64,000 nucleotides of DNA from Acinetobacter sp. TR3 (GCF_027105055.1 NZ_CP114264.1:2542001-2606000); one strand, 5' to 3'; shown: positions 8,579-17,829, counted from the stretch's first letter. The notes: a model not told the origin generated them from the letters alone. Numbers and translations are program-made.

Positions 8579-9265
8579 TTACTCATCAGGATATTCAAAA
8601 CGATAACCTACACCATAAACCGCTTGAATCCATTCATGGCGATTACCTGTTTCGGCAGCTTCAGTAATTTTACGACGAAGATTTTTAATATGACTGTCAA
8701 TTACACGATCTGCGACATCAAAACTATCTGGATTAATATGATCTAATAATTGCGCACGAGAATAGACTTGACCGAGATGTTCCAAGAATAATTCCAATAA
8801 ACGGAATTCAGTCGGTGTTAAAGTTAATGCTTTTTGTTGATACCAAATCCGTTGCTGTGCTTTGTCGATACGAAATAAATCATTTTGATCAGGTTCTGCC
8901 TTACGCTCTAAACGACGTAAAACAGCTTGTACACGTGCAACCAACTCTTTCGGACTAAATGGTTTACAAATATAGTCATCTGCACCCATATTTAAGCCTA
9001 AAACACGATCAATTTCTTCAGTACGCGCAGTTACCATAATAATCGGTAGATCAGATTGCTCACGGACTTTACGGCAAATGGTTAAACCATCCATACGAGG
9101 AACCATCAAGTCTAAAATCATGAGACTGGGTTTACGTTGTTGAAATTGGGTATAAGCATCCTGACCATCATGAAACATACTGACTTCAAAACCAGCCGCC
9201 TCTAAATAATCACGAACCAACTGTGCTAGTTCAACTTCATCTTCAACCAACATAATATGCTTCAT
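8579..9265 (-). CDS. baeR: OmpR-family response regulator BaeR
   Basis: With the start at 9265 this is a 228-residue OmpR/PhoB-type regulator. The receiver domain (1-120) begins MLVEDE and has the phospho-acceptor Asp52 in MILDLMVPRMDG and the conserved Lys of ICKPFSPKE. The C-terminal winged-helix domain has LTPTEFRLLELFL and the closing YGVGYRFE. The sequence closely resembles Acinetobacter BaeR as I remember it. Upstream in-frame ATGs (9283, 9292) exist; 9265 gives the usual family start. It lies 46 bases downstream of its sensor kinase. BaeSR senses envelope stress and affects efflux pumps in Acinetobacter. Confidence 0.88.
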   Translation of the reverse strand: MKHIMLVEDEVELAQLVRDYLEAAGFEVSMFHDGQDAYTQFQQRKPSLMILDLMVPRMDGLTICRKVREQSDLPIIMVTARTEEIDRVLGLNMGADDYICKPFSPKELVARVQAVLRRLERKAEPDQNDLFRIDKAQQRIWYQQKALTLTPTEFRLLELFLEHLGQVYSRAQLLDHINPDSFDVADRVIDSHIKNLRRKITEAAETGNRHEWIQAVYGVGYRFEYPDE

Positions 9266-9311
9266 GGTTTTCATCCTATCCATCGTCCTCAAGCAAAGAG
9301 GATCAAAAAAG

Positions 9312-10982
9312 TTATTTAATTAATTTTGGGAAAGTCAGCACACAACGCAATCCACCTAAAGGTGAATGATTAAAAGTAAGTGAACCACCTAAAGCCTGTG
9401 CAAGTTTACAAGACAAAGCCAAACCTAAACCTGTTCCGCCAGTGCTACGTGTGCGTGAATCATCCACACGATAAAAGCGCTCGCCTAAACGCGCCAACTG
9501 CTCATCACTTACCCCAAATGGGCTATCATCTACATACAGTATCCATTCATACTCATTTTGTTGAGTATGAATCTGTATTTTTCCACCTTGTTCTGTGTAA
9601 CGTACACAATTTCCAAGCAAGTTAACAATGATCTGTTTAAAACGATCTCGATCTAAAGATAGGCTTATTCCTTCGCCTGAGAGTGAAACATCAAACTGCT
9701 TTTGTTCAAATGTAGGTTTAAAATTTTCAACTTCTTGCAGTACTACATCCCATGGATTGACTTCAGCAAAATAGCATTTCAACTGCTGCGCATCTGCCTG
9801 TGCTAAATCAGCCAAATCTTGTGTTAGCTTCTTTAAACTACTCACTTGACGCATCATTGCATCAAGATGCTCGGGTGTCGCTTTACGAATTCCATCCTGC
9901 ATCGCTTCAATCTGTGCTTGTAACACAGCCAAAGGCGTTTTTAATTCATGAGAAGTATCAGCGACCCATTGACGGCGCGATTCCTCATGTTGATGCAAAA
10001 TATCAGCCAAATGATTCAGTTGATTAGATAAATCTCCCAATTCATCATTTCGCTTAATCACAACCTGATGTTGGTAATTTCCACGCGTTAATTCCAAAGT
10101 CGCATTAAGCAAACGTTGAATTGGCTTTTTGAAATAAGCTGCCATTAACAATGCTGCCACCAAACTAGAAAGCACGGTTAAGGCATAAACTAAAAGCAAA
10201 TAACGCTTTTGATTACTAAAGAAATTAATACTTGATGCATCATCCTGATCCAATACGGGTTTTAAGCCGAGATAACCCACAACTTTTTGATTAACCAGAA
10301 TTGGACGGTAGGCTATTTGATCAGTTGCAGGCTCACCCACAATAAATTGGTGTTTTTCATCATATAAAGACAGTCTTGAACTTAAACCTAAACGATCTGG
10401 AATTGATACAAAACGCTTTTTAACGTGTTCAGATGATGAACTAGATTTGGTATCTTGCTTATCATCTTTCGCATCTTTCTTTAATCGAAATTGGCTCGGA
10501 CTCAAAGGAAAACGTAAGCCTTCAAAAGGTTGATATTCTGAGGGTAAATTTTGTTTAAGAATCTTTAATTCTTCATCATTAAAAATCTGACGATTTTTTA
10601 TTTCGGTGTTGTTTTGAGCTAAAGTGGGTGAAAGCGTTAATAAGGTATGGTCATTAAAATAACGTTGTTGTAAGGCAATATCATACTGACGGCGCAACCA
10701 CCACTGAGACAAGCGATCATAATCATCAGGTGCTGCGTTCCCTTCAATTTGTAAAATCTGTGCCTGAATGGCATTCCCCCAGTCATGATAAACCGTATAA
10801 ACATTACCTAGATTCGCAATCAAACGATCTAATTTTTGCATTTCCACATCAGCAACATAACGTGCGAAGTTCTTTTGCATGGTCCAATGCAATACCCCTA
10901 AACTGATTGTTGCAATCACTAAGGTAGTCAGTAATACCGTTAAAAATAAACGTATGGCTAAAGGCATGCGACGAACATTCAA
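9312..10982 (-). CDS. baeS: Sensor histidine kinase BaeS
   Basis: This 556-residue inner-membrane kinase has a first membrane segment (about 11-33), a roughly 230-residue periplasmic sensor region, a second membrane segment (about 262-283), a HAMP linker, a HisKA domain with the phospho-acceptor His345 in DTSHELKTP, and a HATPase domain. The HATPase domain shows an N box (FKQIIVNLLGNCVRY) and a G box (GGTGLGL). The sensor region contains an unusual Lys/Asp/Ser-rich stretch near 168-186. baeS precedes baeR on the same strand, and the pair diverges from a small LTxxQ lipoprotein gene that is a plausible target. Confidence 0.87.
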   Translation of the reverse strand: MNVRRMPLAIRLFLTVLLTTLVIATISLGVLHWTMQKNFARYVADVEMQKLDRLIANLGNVYTVYHDWGNAIQAQILQIEGNAAPDDYDRLSQWWLRRQYDIALQQRYFNDHTLLTLSPTLAQNNTEIKNRQIFNDEELKILKQNLPSEYQPFEGLRFPLSPSQFRLKKDAKDDKQDTKSSSSSEHVKKRFVSIPDRLGLSSRLSLYDEKHQFIVGEPATDQIAYRPILVNQKVVGYLGLKPVLDQDDASSINFFSNQKRYLLLVYALTVLSSLVAALLMAAYFKKPIQRLLNATLELTRGNYQHQVVIKRNDELGDLSNQLNHLADILHQHEESRRQWVADTSHELKTPLAVLQAQIEAMQDGIRKATPEHLDAMMRQVSSLKKLTQDLADLAQADAQQLKCYFAEVNPWDVVLQEVENFKPTFEQKQFDVSLSGEGISLSLDRDRFKQIIVNLLGNCVRYTEQGGKIQIHTQQNEYEWILYVDDSPFGVSDEQLARLGERFYRVDDSRTRSTGGTGLGLALSCKLAQALGGSLTFNHSPLGGLRCVLTFPKLIK

Positions 10983-11113
10983 AAGCGAAATCTCAATAGT
11001 GTTCTATTTATGGATTGTAACCAACATGGTTCAAAAAAACTCTCCATTCTTTCTTCATCTTTATTATCTAATCTTTAACAATCGAATCTTAACTGACTAC
11101 GCAGGATAAAATA

Positions 11114-11467
11114 ATGAACAAGACAAAAATTGTATTAATGACAACTCTTCTCGGTTCTGTTTTAGGTTTGGCTGCCTGCCAAGTAACACCTTCAGAACAA
11201 GGAATGAATCATGACCGCCACCGCCACGAAATGCAACGTCAACCGCTAACCCCAGAACAACGTGCAGAATGGCAAGCTAAACGCGAACAACGTGAAGAAC
11301 AACGAGAACAAATGCGTGAAGAACATCGACTACAGAGAGCACAGATCGAGAAAGCCTGTCAGGGTAAACGCATCGGTGAGCGTGTGAATGTTCAGTGGAA
11401 TAATCGTGTAATTGAAGGTACTTGTGACGTTCGCTTTACGCCTGAGAAATCACAATTCAAACGTTAA
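11114..11467 (+). CDS. Small LTxxQ-motif lipoprotein, Spy/CpxP-like
   Basis: This 117-residue protein has a signal peptide ending in the lipobox LAAC (Cys22). It is followed by a His/Arg-rich stretch and a highly charged helix beginning LTPEQRAEW, which contains the LTxxQ motif of the Spy/CpxP periplasmic chaperone group; two Cys residues near the end could form a disulfide. AGGA lies 7 bases before the ATG. It is transcribed divergently from baeS. In E. coli, spy is a BaeSR target, so this may be the local envelope-stress effector; that link is inferred from position and motif. It is shorter than Spy and, unusually, lipidated. Confidence 0.65.
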   Translation: MNKTKIVLMTTLLGSVLGLAACQVTPSEQGMNHDRHRHEMQRQPLTPEQRAEWQAKREQREEQREQMREEHRLQRAQIEKACQGKRIGERVNVQWNNRVIEGTCDVRFTPEKSQFKR

Positions 11468-11500
11468 ACCTATGTAAGAACATAATATTATTTCGTTATC

Positions 11501-11523
11501 AAGGCGCCTCAAGCGCCTTTTAT
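11501..11523 (+). terminator. Intrinsic terminator of the LTxxQ lipoprotein gene
   Basis: AAGGCGC (11501-11507) pairs with GCGCCTT (11513-11519) around CTCAA and is followed by TTATTT, 33 bases after the stop codon. Confidence 0.8.
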
Positions 11524-11797
11524 TTATTTGCAGAGTCAATTATTTTTAATTACACAGCTGCTTACGATTTTTTGCATATTATTACGAGCGAATTCAACGC
11601 AAACTGCCTACAATCAATACGCTTTAAAATAATTTAAGCATTATCTTTGACTTTACAGTCACTAAGAAATGCCCTGTTAAAGCTTGTACGGAACTATAAC
11701 TTGTTGCACGATTAGCAACACAAAATGATACCCTTTGGGTATATTTACTATTGACTAAGATTATAACTCTGGTTTAACCAGTATTGAGGAAAATGCT
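11524..11797 (+). promoter_or_regulatory. Upstream region of the first acyl-CoA dehydrogenase gene
   Basis: With the preceding terminator this makes a 330-base gap without a gene. It holds one noticeable dyad, TGTTGC (11702-11707) and GCAACA (11715-11720) separated by 7 bases, which could be an operator. TGAGGAAA supplies the ribosome-binding site just before the ATG at 11798. I see no RNA gene or ORF of note. Confidence 0.35.
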
Positions 11798-13600
11798 ATG
11801 CCACAATACAAAGCACCCTTACGTGATATGCAGTTCGTATTGCACGAATTATTAAATGCTGAAGCACATTACGCAAAACTTCCTGCATTTCAAGGCACCG
11901 TAAGCCGCGAATTGGTTGATCAATATTTAGAAGCAGCAGCTGATTTCTGTGAGAATGAACTTTCTCCTATCAACCAATCAGGCGATCGTGAAGGTTGTAC
12001 TTGGAATGACGGTGTTGTTACTACGCCTACAGGCTTTAAAGAAGCGTATCAAAAATATATCGAACTTGGTTTCCCATCTCTTTCTGCTGATGAAGAATTT
12101 GGCGGTCAAGCATTACCAAACTCTCTAGGAATCACAATTTCTGAGATGGTTGGTACAGCCAACTGGTCTTGGGGTATGTACCCAGGTCTTTCTCATGGTG
12201 CTGTTCGTACAATTGAACACCATGGTTCTGATGAACAAAAAGCGACGTATATGCCAAACCTTGTATCAGGTGTTTGGACAGGTACAATGTGCTTAACTGA
12301 ATCTCATGCAGGTTCAGACTTAGGTATTACCCGAACCAAAGCTGAACCAAATGATGATGGTAGCTATGCAATTTCTGGCGAGAAAATCTTTATCTCTGCT
12401 GGTGAACATGACATGGCTGAAAACATCATCCATATCGTACTTGCTCGTTTACCTGGCGCACCTAAAGGTACTAAAGGTATTTCGCTGTTCATCGTACCGA
12501 AATTCAATGTAAATGCAGATGGCTCTATCGGTGAGCGCAATACTGTTCGCTGCGGTTCAATTGAACATAAAATGGGTATCCATGGTAACGCAACTTGTGT
12601 GATCAACTTTGATAAAGCAAAAGGTTACTTGATTGGACCAGAAAACCGCGGCCTAAACTGCATGTTCACATTCATGAATACTGCACGTATTGGTACAGCC
12701 GTTCAAGGTCTTGCTGCATCTGAAGGTTCTTTCCAAGGTGCTTTAGCATATGCGAAAGATCGTTTGGCAATGCGTTCACTTTCAGGTCCTAAAGCACCTG
12801 AAAAAGAAGCAGATCCAATTATTGTTCACCCTGCTGTTCGTAATATGCTTTTAACTCAAAAAGCATTTGCTGAAGGTGGTCGTGCACTTGTTTACTTATT
12901 GGCTCAGTATGCAGATATCGTTGAAAAAGGCGAAACTGAAGAAGAGCGTAAGTTTGCTGACAACATCTTATCTTTGTTAACGCCAATTGCTAAAGCATTC
13001 TTAACTGAAACTGGTTATGAATCTGCAAACCACGGTGTGCAAGTATTTGGTGGTCACGGATTTATTTCTGAGCACGGTATGGAGCAAATCGTACGTGATA
13101 CACGTATTGCTTGCTTATACGAAGGAACAACTGAAATTCAAGCACTTGATCTTTTAGGTCGTAAAGTATTGCAAACTCAAGGTGCAATGTTGAAAGACTT
13201 CACCAAGATCATCCATAAATTTGTTGAAGCAAACAAAGACAATGCTGCAATGCAAGAATTCCTTGCACCATTGGCTGCTGCAAACAAAGAATGGGGCGAT
13301 ATCACGATGCAAATCGGTATGCGTGCAATGCAAAACCCTGATGAAGTTGGCGCAGCTGCGGTTGACTACATGTACTTCTCTGGTTATGTAACACTTGCAT
13401 TCCTATGGGCACGTATGGCACTTGTTGCTCAAGAGAAATTGGCTGAAGGTTCAACAGAAGTTGACTTCTACAATGCGAAAGTAGCAACTGCTCGCTTCTA
13501 CTTCAAGAAGATCTTGCCACGTGTTCGCTCGCACGTAGATGTACTTTCAACTGGTGTTGCACCATTGTTTGAACTTGATGCGGAACACTTCGCGTTCTAA
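11798..13600 (+). CDS. Acyl-CoA dehydrogenase (large, with C-terminal extension)
   Basis: This 600-residue FAD enzyme oxidises acyl-CoA to trans-2-enoyl-CoA in the first step of beta-oxidation. Seen are the FAD/substrate signature MCLTESHAGSDLG (about 167-179), FISAGEHD, and near 447 the YEGTTEIQ motif carrying the catalytic Glu. Its length exceeds that of classic 380-residue enzymes: it has an N-terminal extension (DMQFVLHELL) and a roughly 130-residue C-terminal domain, as in the ACAD group common in Acinetobacter. It has its own terminator and is followed by a paralogue at 13762. Chain-length preference cannot be read from sequence. Confidence 0.9.
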   Translation: MPQYKAPLRDMQFVLHELLNAEAHYAKLPAFQGTVSRELVDQYLEAAADFCENELSPINQSGDREGCTWNDGVVTTPTGFKEAYQKYIELGFPSLSADEEFGGQALPNSLGITISEMVGTANWSWGMYPGLSHGAVRTIEHHGSDEQKATYMPNLVSGVWTGTMCLTESHAGSDLGITRTKAEPNDDGSYAISGEKIFISAGEHDMAENIIHIVLARLPGAPKGTKGISLFIVPKFNVNADGSIGERNTVRCGSIEHKMGIHGNATCVINFDKAKGYLIGPENRGLNCMFTFMNTARIGTAVQGLAASEGSFQGALAYAKDRLAMRSLSGPKAPEKEADPIIVHPAVRNMLLTQKAFAEGGRALVYLLAQYADIVEKGETEEERKFADNILSLLTPIAKAFLTETGYESANHGVQVFGGHGFISEHGMEQIVRDTRIACLYEGTTEIQALDLLGRKVLQTQGAMLKDFTKIIHKFVEANKDNAAMQEFLAPLAAANKEWGDITMQIGMRAMQNPDEVGAAAVDYMYFSGYVTLAFLWARMALVAQEKLAEGSTEVDFYNAKVATARFYFKKILPRVRSHVDVLSTGVAPLFELDAEHFAF

Positions 13601-13637
13601 TCATAGATTAGAATGAGATGCAACGTTCATCACAGAA

Positions 13638-13670
13638 AAAGGACTGGTCAGTTTTGACCGTCCTTTTTTT
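13638..13670 (+). terminator. Intrinsic terminator after the first acyl-CoA dehydrogenase
   Basis: The arm at 13638-13650 (AAAGGAC then GGTCA) pairs with TGACC then TCCTTT (13655-13664), with a mismatch in the stem, followed by a seven-T run. Confidence 0.85.
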
Positions 13671-13761
13671 GTTTAATCAATGCTAAATTTACACTATTCA
13701 ATTTATTTGTTCGTTTTATTTGATCACTTTGCACATGACCTGTGCGTAAAAAGGAACGATT

Positions 13762-15543
13762 ATGCCAATTTACAATGCACCTTTAGCAGACATGAAATTC
13801 ATCTTAAATGATGTATTTAAAGCTGAACAATTTTGGCAGTCTAATGAGAATCTTGCTCATGTAGATGCTGCAACAGCTGAAGCAATTTTAGAAGAAATGG
13901 CTAAATTTGCTCAAAACGTAACTCACCCACTTAACCGTACTGGTGATGAAGAAGGTGCGCGTTGGGTTAACGGTGAAGTTTTCACGCCAGCAGGTTTTAA
14001 AGAAGCATTCCGTCAATACGCCGAAGGTGGTTGGATTGGCTTAGGTGCTGATGAAGAATGGGGCGGTCAAGGCATGCCAAAAATGCTGACAGTATTGTCA
14101 GATGAAATGCTCTTTGCCACCAACCCATCATTCTTGTTGTATCCACTACTGTCTGTCGGTGCAGGCATGGCGTTAAGCAGTTATGCATCACAAGAACAGA
14201 AAGAAACGTATTTACCTAAAATCTACTCTGGCGAATGGTCAGGTACCATGTGCTTAACTGAACCGCATGCAGGTACAGATTTAGGGATTATTAAAACTAA
14301 AGCTGAACGTAACGAAGATGGTACTTATAACATTACAGGTACTAAGATCTTCATTACAGGTGGTGATCACGATCTCGCTGAAAACATCATTCACTTAGTT
14401 CTTGCAAAAACACCTGATGCACCTGCGGGTTCACGTGGTATTTCTTTATTCATCGTACCGAAATACATTGTAAATGCAGATGGTTCTTTAGGTGAGCGTA
14501 ACCCTGTTGGCCCTGGTTCAATCGAACATAAAATGGGGATCAAGGCATCTGCAACTTGTGTCATGAATTTTGATGCTGCAAAAGGTTATCTCGTTGGTAA
14601 AGAAAACGAAGGTCTTGCAGCCATGTTCGTAATGATGAATTACGAACGTTTATCAATGGGTATCCAAGGTCTTGGCGCTTCTGAATTTGCTTACCAAAAT
14701 GCAGCTCAATATGCGACTGATCGTTTACAAGGTCGTAGTGCTTCTGGTGTTAAATCTCCAAGCAAACCTGCGGATAGCATCTTAGTTCACGGTGATGTTC
14801 GTCGTATGTTATTGAATGTACGTGCAAATAATGAAGCATCTCGTGCATTTGCAGTATATGTAGGTCAACAGCTTGATATCACTAAATTCTCTACTGATGC
14901 AGAAGCAGTGAAAAAAGCCAATGACCGTGTTGCGCTGTTAACACCAATTGCAAAAGCTTACCTCACAGATACTGCATTCCAAGCAACTTTAGATGCGCAA
15001 ATGGTATTTGGTGGCCACGGTTATATTCGTGAATGGGGTATGGAACAGTGCATCCGTGATCTTCGTATTTCTCAAATTTACGAAGGAACAAACGGCGTTC
15101 AATCTCAAGACTTAATTGGTCGTAAAACGATTAAGTGTGGTGGTGCTTTCATCGCTGAATATATCACTGAGATTCGTGATTTTGCCAATGCATTAGACAC
15201 TGACTTAAACTTCATTAAAGATGCGACTTTAGATGCTGCAACTGAAATCGAAGCAATCACTCAGTTCATCATTGAACAAGCGGCTGAAAATGTAGAGTTC
15301 CCGAACTCTACTGCAGTAGATTACTTAAGTGCAGTTGGTCTACTTAGCTTTGCTTATATGTTTGCTAAGATTGCTGCTGCTGCAAAAGACAAGTCTGGTG
15401 ACTTCTACCAAAACAAACTTGCTTTGGCACAGTACTTTGTTGACCGTATTTTGCCAGAACTTGATTCTCGCCTTGCGAAGATCAAAGCAGGTTCTGACTT
15501 AATCATGAACTTCAGCGAAGATTATTTCACAAACCAAGCTTAA
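13762..15543 (+). CDS. Acyl-CoA dehydrogenase paralogue
   Basis: This 593-residue protein is collinear with the preceding gene product over its whole length. It shares the N-terminal DMKFILNDV segment, MCLTEPHAGTDLG, FITGGDHD and the YEGTNG motif with the catalytic Glu. The two look like an old tandem duplication: the layout is identical, but substitutions are spread throughout. AAGGA lies upstream of the ATG. Separate terminators suggest separate regulation, so the two enzymes may differ in acyl-chain range. Confidence 0.9.
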   Translation: MPIYNAPLADMKFILNDVFKAEQFWQSNENLAHVDAATAEAILEEMAKFAQNVTHPLNRTGDEEGARWVNGEVFTPAGFKEAFRQYAEGGWIGLGADEEWGGQGMPKMLTVLSDEMLFATNPSFLLYPLLSVGAGMALSSYASQEQKETYLPKIYSGEWSGTMCLTEPHAGTDLGIIKTKAERNEDGTYNITGTKIFITGGDHDLAENIIHLVLAKTPDAPAGSRGISLFIVPKYIVNADGSLGERNPVGPGSIEHKMGIKASATCVMNFDAAKGYLVGKENEGLAAMFVMMNYERLSMGIQGLGASEFAYQNAAQYATDRLQGRSASGVKSPSKPADSILVHGDVRRMLLNVRANNEASRAFAVYVGQQLDITKFSTDAEAVKKANDRVALLTPIAKAYLTDTAFQATLDAQMVFGGHGYIREWGMEQCIRDLRISQIYEGTNGVQSQDLIGRKTIKCGGAFIAEYITEIRDFANALDTDLNFIKDATLDAATEIEAITQFIIEQAAENVEFPNSTAVDYLSAVGLLSFAYMFAKIAAAAKDKSGDFYQNKLALAQYFVDRILPELDSRLAKIKAGSDLIMNFSEDYFTNQA

Positions 15544-15560
15544 TTCTAGTTCGGTTTTAA

Positions 15561-15597
15561 AAACTGCCTAAATCAGTTGGTTTAGGCAGTTTTTTTA
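15561..15597 (+). terminator. Intrinsic terminator after the second acyl-CoA dehydrogenase
   Basis: AAACTGCCTAAA (15561-15572) is an exact inverted repeat of TTTAGGCAGTTT (15581-15592) with an 8-base loop and a trailing T run. Confidence 0.9.
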
Positions 15598-15665
15598 TGG
15601 CTATAATAAAATCAGCATAAAACTTGCATAACATTTTAATGATCATGTTGAGAATATAAGTCGGT

Positions 15666-16163
15666 ATGTCAAACTCCAAAGATAAACTCGAAAATTTACA
15701 ACGTTTATTTGACCGTCTAGGTCATTATGCGGTTGAAGCCTTTCACTATTTAGCTCTGTTTATTATTGGCTGTATGATTGCTTGGTCAGCAGTACATACC
15801 GTCATTGAAATTTTGACGGTTAAACAATACGCTACCATTGATGACATCCTATTGTTGTTTATCTATTTAGAACTAGGGGCAATGGTTGGTATCTACTTTA
15901 AAACCAATCACATGCCTGTACGCTTCCTCATCTATGTGGCAATTACTGCACTAACTCGTTTACTGATTGCTGATATTCAACACAATCATAAAGCCTCTAT
16001 GGATTTGGTCATCATTACGGGCTCTATTCTGATCTTAGCTTTGGCAATTTGGGTGGTACGTTTTGCTTCATGGAACTACCCATCTGTTATCCGAGGTAAA
16101 GACCATGAACAACAACTCCCTGCAAATAAAACACCAAGACCACAAGATGATGAACTAGCATAA
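15666..16163 (+). CDS. PsiE-family inner-membrane protein
   Basis: This 165-residue protein has four predicted membrane segments (about 29-48, 58-78, 88-104 and 115-135) and polar ends. The segment LLLFIYLELGAMVGIYFKT, followed by MPVRFLIYVAITALTRLLI, matches the PsiE (phosphate-starvation-inducible) family as I remember E. coli PsiE. The biochemical role of the family is unknown. It is longer than E. coli PsiE (136 residues) because of charged N- and C-terminal tails. I cannot identify a Pho box upstream. Confidence 0.8.
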   Translation: MSNSKDKLENLQRLFDRLGHYAVEAFHYLALFIIGCMIAWSAVHTVIEILTVKQYATIDDILLLFIYLELGAMVGIYFKTNHMPVRFLIYVAITALTRLLIADIQHNHKASMDLVIITGSILILALAIWVVRFASWNYPSVIRGKDHEQQLPANKTPRPQDDELA

Positions 16164-16164
16164 A

Positions 16165-16194
16165 TAAAAAAGCAGGCGAGATGCCTGTTTTTTA
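16165..16194. terminator. Bidirectional terminator between the psiE-like and rcnB-like genes
   Basis: A stem built on GCAGGC and GCCTGT, flanked by an A run on the left and a T run on the right, lies between convergent genes and can serve both strands. Confidence 0.8.
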
Positions 16195-16203
16195 TTCCTT
16201 AGT

Positions 16204-16566
16204 TTAAGCCACTCTCAACACGCGATATTTCGAGTCGACTAAAACATATTTACCTTGTACCTGCATCCAGTTATAGCCGCGTGGTGGTTCATACAAACGG
16301 TGAGTCCGATAGTTAGAAATCACATAGCGGTTACTACGGAATTCTGACGGTAAACGCTCGCCACGTTTAAGGCTGATACGTTGACCATAATGATGACCAC
16401 GGTCGCCATTTGACCAGCGTGGTTGTTCACGATGATCGTAACGGTGCTCATAGCGGTGATCATAGCGATCTTTATGATCTTGATTCCAACGATTTGAATC
16501 TGCCATTGCTGAAGCAGATACACCAAGTATCATCGTTGATACCAATAACACGACTGTCTTCTTCAT
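16204..16566 (-). CDS. RcnB-family periplasmic protein (first copy)
   Basis: This 120-residue protein has a clear signal peptide (cleavage after SAMA, about residue 22), then a His/Asp/Arg-rich stretch with repeated HRYDHR-like units. Its C-terminal RcnB domain reads LPSEFRSNRYVI, then LYEPPRGYNWMQV. RcnB in E. coli is a periplasmic protein involved in Ni/Co homeostasis; the His-rich segment fits metal binding, but many Acinetobacter RcnB-like proteins have no tested role. A second, related gene lies 153 bases upstream on the same strand. Confidence 0.8.
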   Translation of the reverse strand: MKKTVVLLVSTMILGVSASAMADSNRWNQDHKDRYDHRYEHRYDHREQPRWSNGDRGHHYGQRISLKRGERLPSEFRSNRYVISNYRTHRLYEPPRGYNWMQVQGKYVLVDSKYRVLRVA

Positions 16567-16624
16567 TGTTTGATCCTCTGTTTTTCGATCTAAAATTAGA
16601 TTAAGAAAAACTCAAGGAGAAAGC

Positions 16625-16717
16625 ATGAATAAAACCCATGACATTGCAAAGCTTTGTAATGAAAGCCAAGAAATTATGGAGATTTCTATTTTGAATAAAA
16701 TTCAAAAAAACATTTAA
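16625..16717 (+). CDS. Possible small ORF of 30 residues with a strong ribosome-binding site
   Basis: The ATG at 16625 is preceded by AAGGAG (16614-16619) at 5-base spacing. The ORF encodes 30 residues (MNKTHDIAKLCNESQEIMEI, then SILNKIQKNI) and stops at TAA 16715-16717. It lies on the plus strand in the gap between two minus-strand rcnB-like genes, opposite the promoter region of the first. No homologue is known to me and the peptide has no membrane segment. Expression is unproven. Confidence 0.3.
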   Translation: MNKTHDIAKLCNESQEIMEISILNKIQKNI

Positions 16718-16719
16718 AA

Positions 16720-17208
16720 TCAGCGAATAATTTCAATCCTAAAATTATCATCTGTCACTAAAAGATAACGACCATCAACGATCACCCAGTGCCGACCTCT
16801 TGGTGGTTCACGTAATGAATATGAATCCCAATCTCGAATCACATAACGCTCACTTCGAAATTCACTAGGTAACTCATTTCCAACCACAAAAGGCTCACGG
16901 CGATAGCTATGCTCATATTGAGTTTCGGGATAGTATTCAATACGAACACTGGGTCGATGGCTCGGATAAGGATAATAATTATTTTGATTCGGTTGATAAT
17001 AATAGCCTTTCGGCGGTGCAGTCGGCGTGTAGCGCTGATTTGAAAATGCAAAAGGATCTTGTGCGGGTGGCTGATAAGTAGGTGTTTGGGGATATGAACG
17101 TCGTTCGACACCACTATACCCTCCCCATGCATTATCGGCATAACTCATGATAGGGAGATAGCCCAAAAGACCTGCCAAGCCATAAATATACAATTTAGAT
17201 TGCTTCAT
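16720..17208 (-). CDS. RcnB-family periplasmic protein (second copy)
   Basis: This 162-residue protein has a signal peptide (cleavage after about residue 24, SYADNA), a Pro/Tyr/Gln/Asn-rich low-complexity middle (about 35-90), and a C-terminal RcnB domain (ELPSEFRSERYVI, then LREPPRGRHWVIVDGRYLL). The domain is plainly paralogous to that of the neighbouring gene, while the linkers differ completely: His-rich there, Tyr/Pro-rich here. The envelope location is secure; the function is unknown. Confidence 0.8.
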   Translation of the reverse strand: MKQSKLYIYGLAGLLGYLPIMSYADNAWGGYSGVERRSYPQTPTYQPPAQDPFAFSNQRYTPTAPPKGYYYQPNQNNYYPYPSHRPSVRIEYYPETQYEHSYRREPFVVGNELPSEFRSERYVIRDWDSYSLREPPRGRHWVIVDGRYLLVTDDNFRIEIIR

Positions 17209-17379
17209 CCTTATCGCCCTAGAAATCAGAGTATTGTTATATTTTAGAATAAAAACCGAGCATGACTGTTGTAATAATATTTTTTCAGATCAATTGTTCT
17301 TTTCCCTCGACCGATTACATCGGCATATACATCCAAAGAGATATGTTAAGATAACTTTTTTGGTTTTGAGACAACATCT

Positions 17380-17829
17380 GTGGCTGAAATGAATTTTGAT
17401 CGTCTTTATCAATTCTTCTGTAAAGTGCCAAGTGTGCAAGAGGCTCGTATCGTTGCACATGGTACAGATGGTCAACATGCATGGTGGTTTAAATTCAATA
17501 TTGATGTTGCACATCCACTTGCATGGCAAACCGTTCAAGAACTTGGTCATGTGCTCAACTATTTGTCTACCAATGAGCGCTTACCCACTCAATTCTTCCC
17601 TGTCTCTCCTCCTCCTTATATGAATGGTGAAGCGAAAGACTTTTTAGCTTGGGTAATTCAATGTAATCATCCTGAATTTAATCCTGATACAGTGTGCGAT
17701 TGGTTAGAAGCTCGTCTGCCTAACCCAGTCGAGGATAAAACTCAGTGGAAAATCAAAACAGATTTAAGTGAACTGGATCAGATGGCTGATAAAGATTTAG
17801 ATCAGTTGATTCCACCAAATCCGCAATAA
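17380..17829 (+). CDS. Conserved hypothetical protein
   Basis: This protein of 149 residues starts at GTG 17380, or 146 residues if it starts at ATG 17389. It is soluble, with no signal or membrane segment. Visible features are a Trp-rich HAWWFKFNIDVAHPLAWQT segment, a PVSPPPYMNG turn and an acidic C-terminal tail. I recognise no domain. It stands alone, followed by a terminator and a convergent gene. Confidence 0.6.
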   Translation: MAEMNFDRLYQFFCKVPSVQEARIVAHGTDGQHAWWFKFNIDVAHPLAWQTVQELGHVLNYLSTNERLPTQFFPVSPPPYMNGEAKDFLAWVIQCNHPEFNPDTVCDWLEARLPNPVEDKTQWKIKTDLSELDQMADKDLDQLIPPNPQ

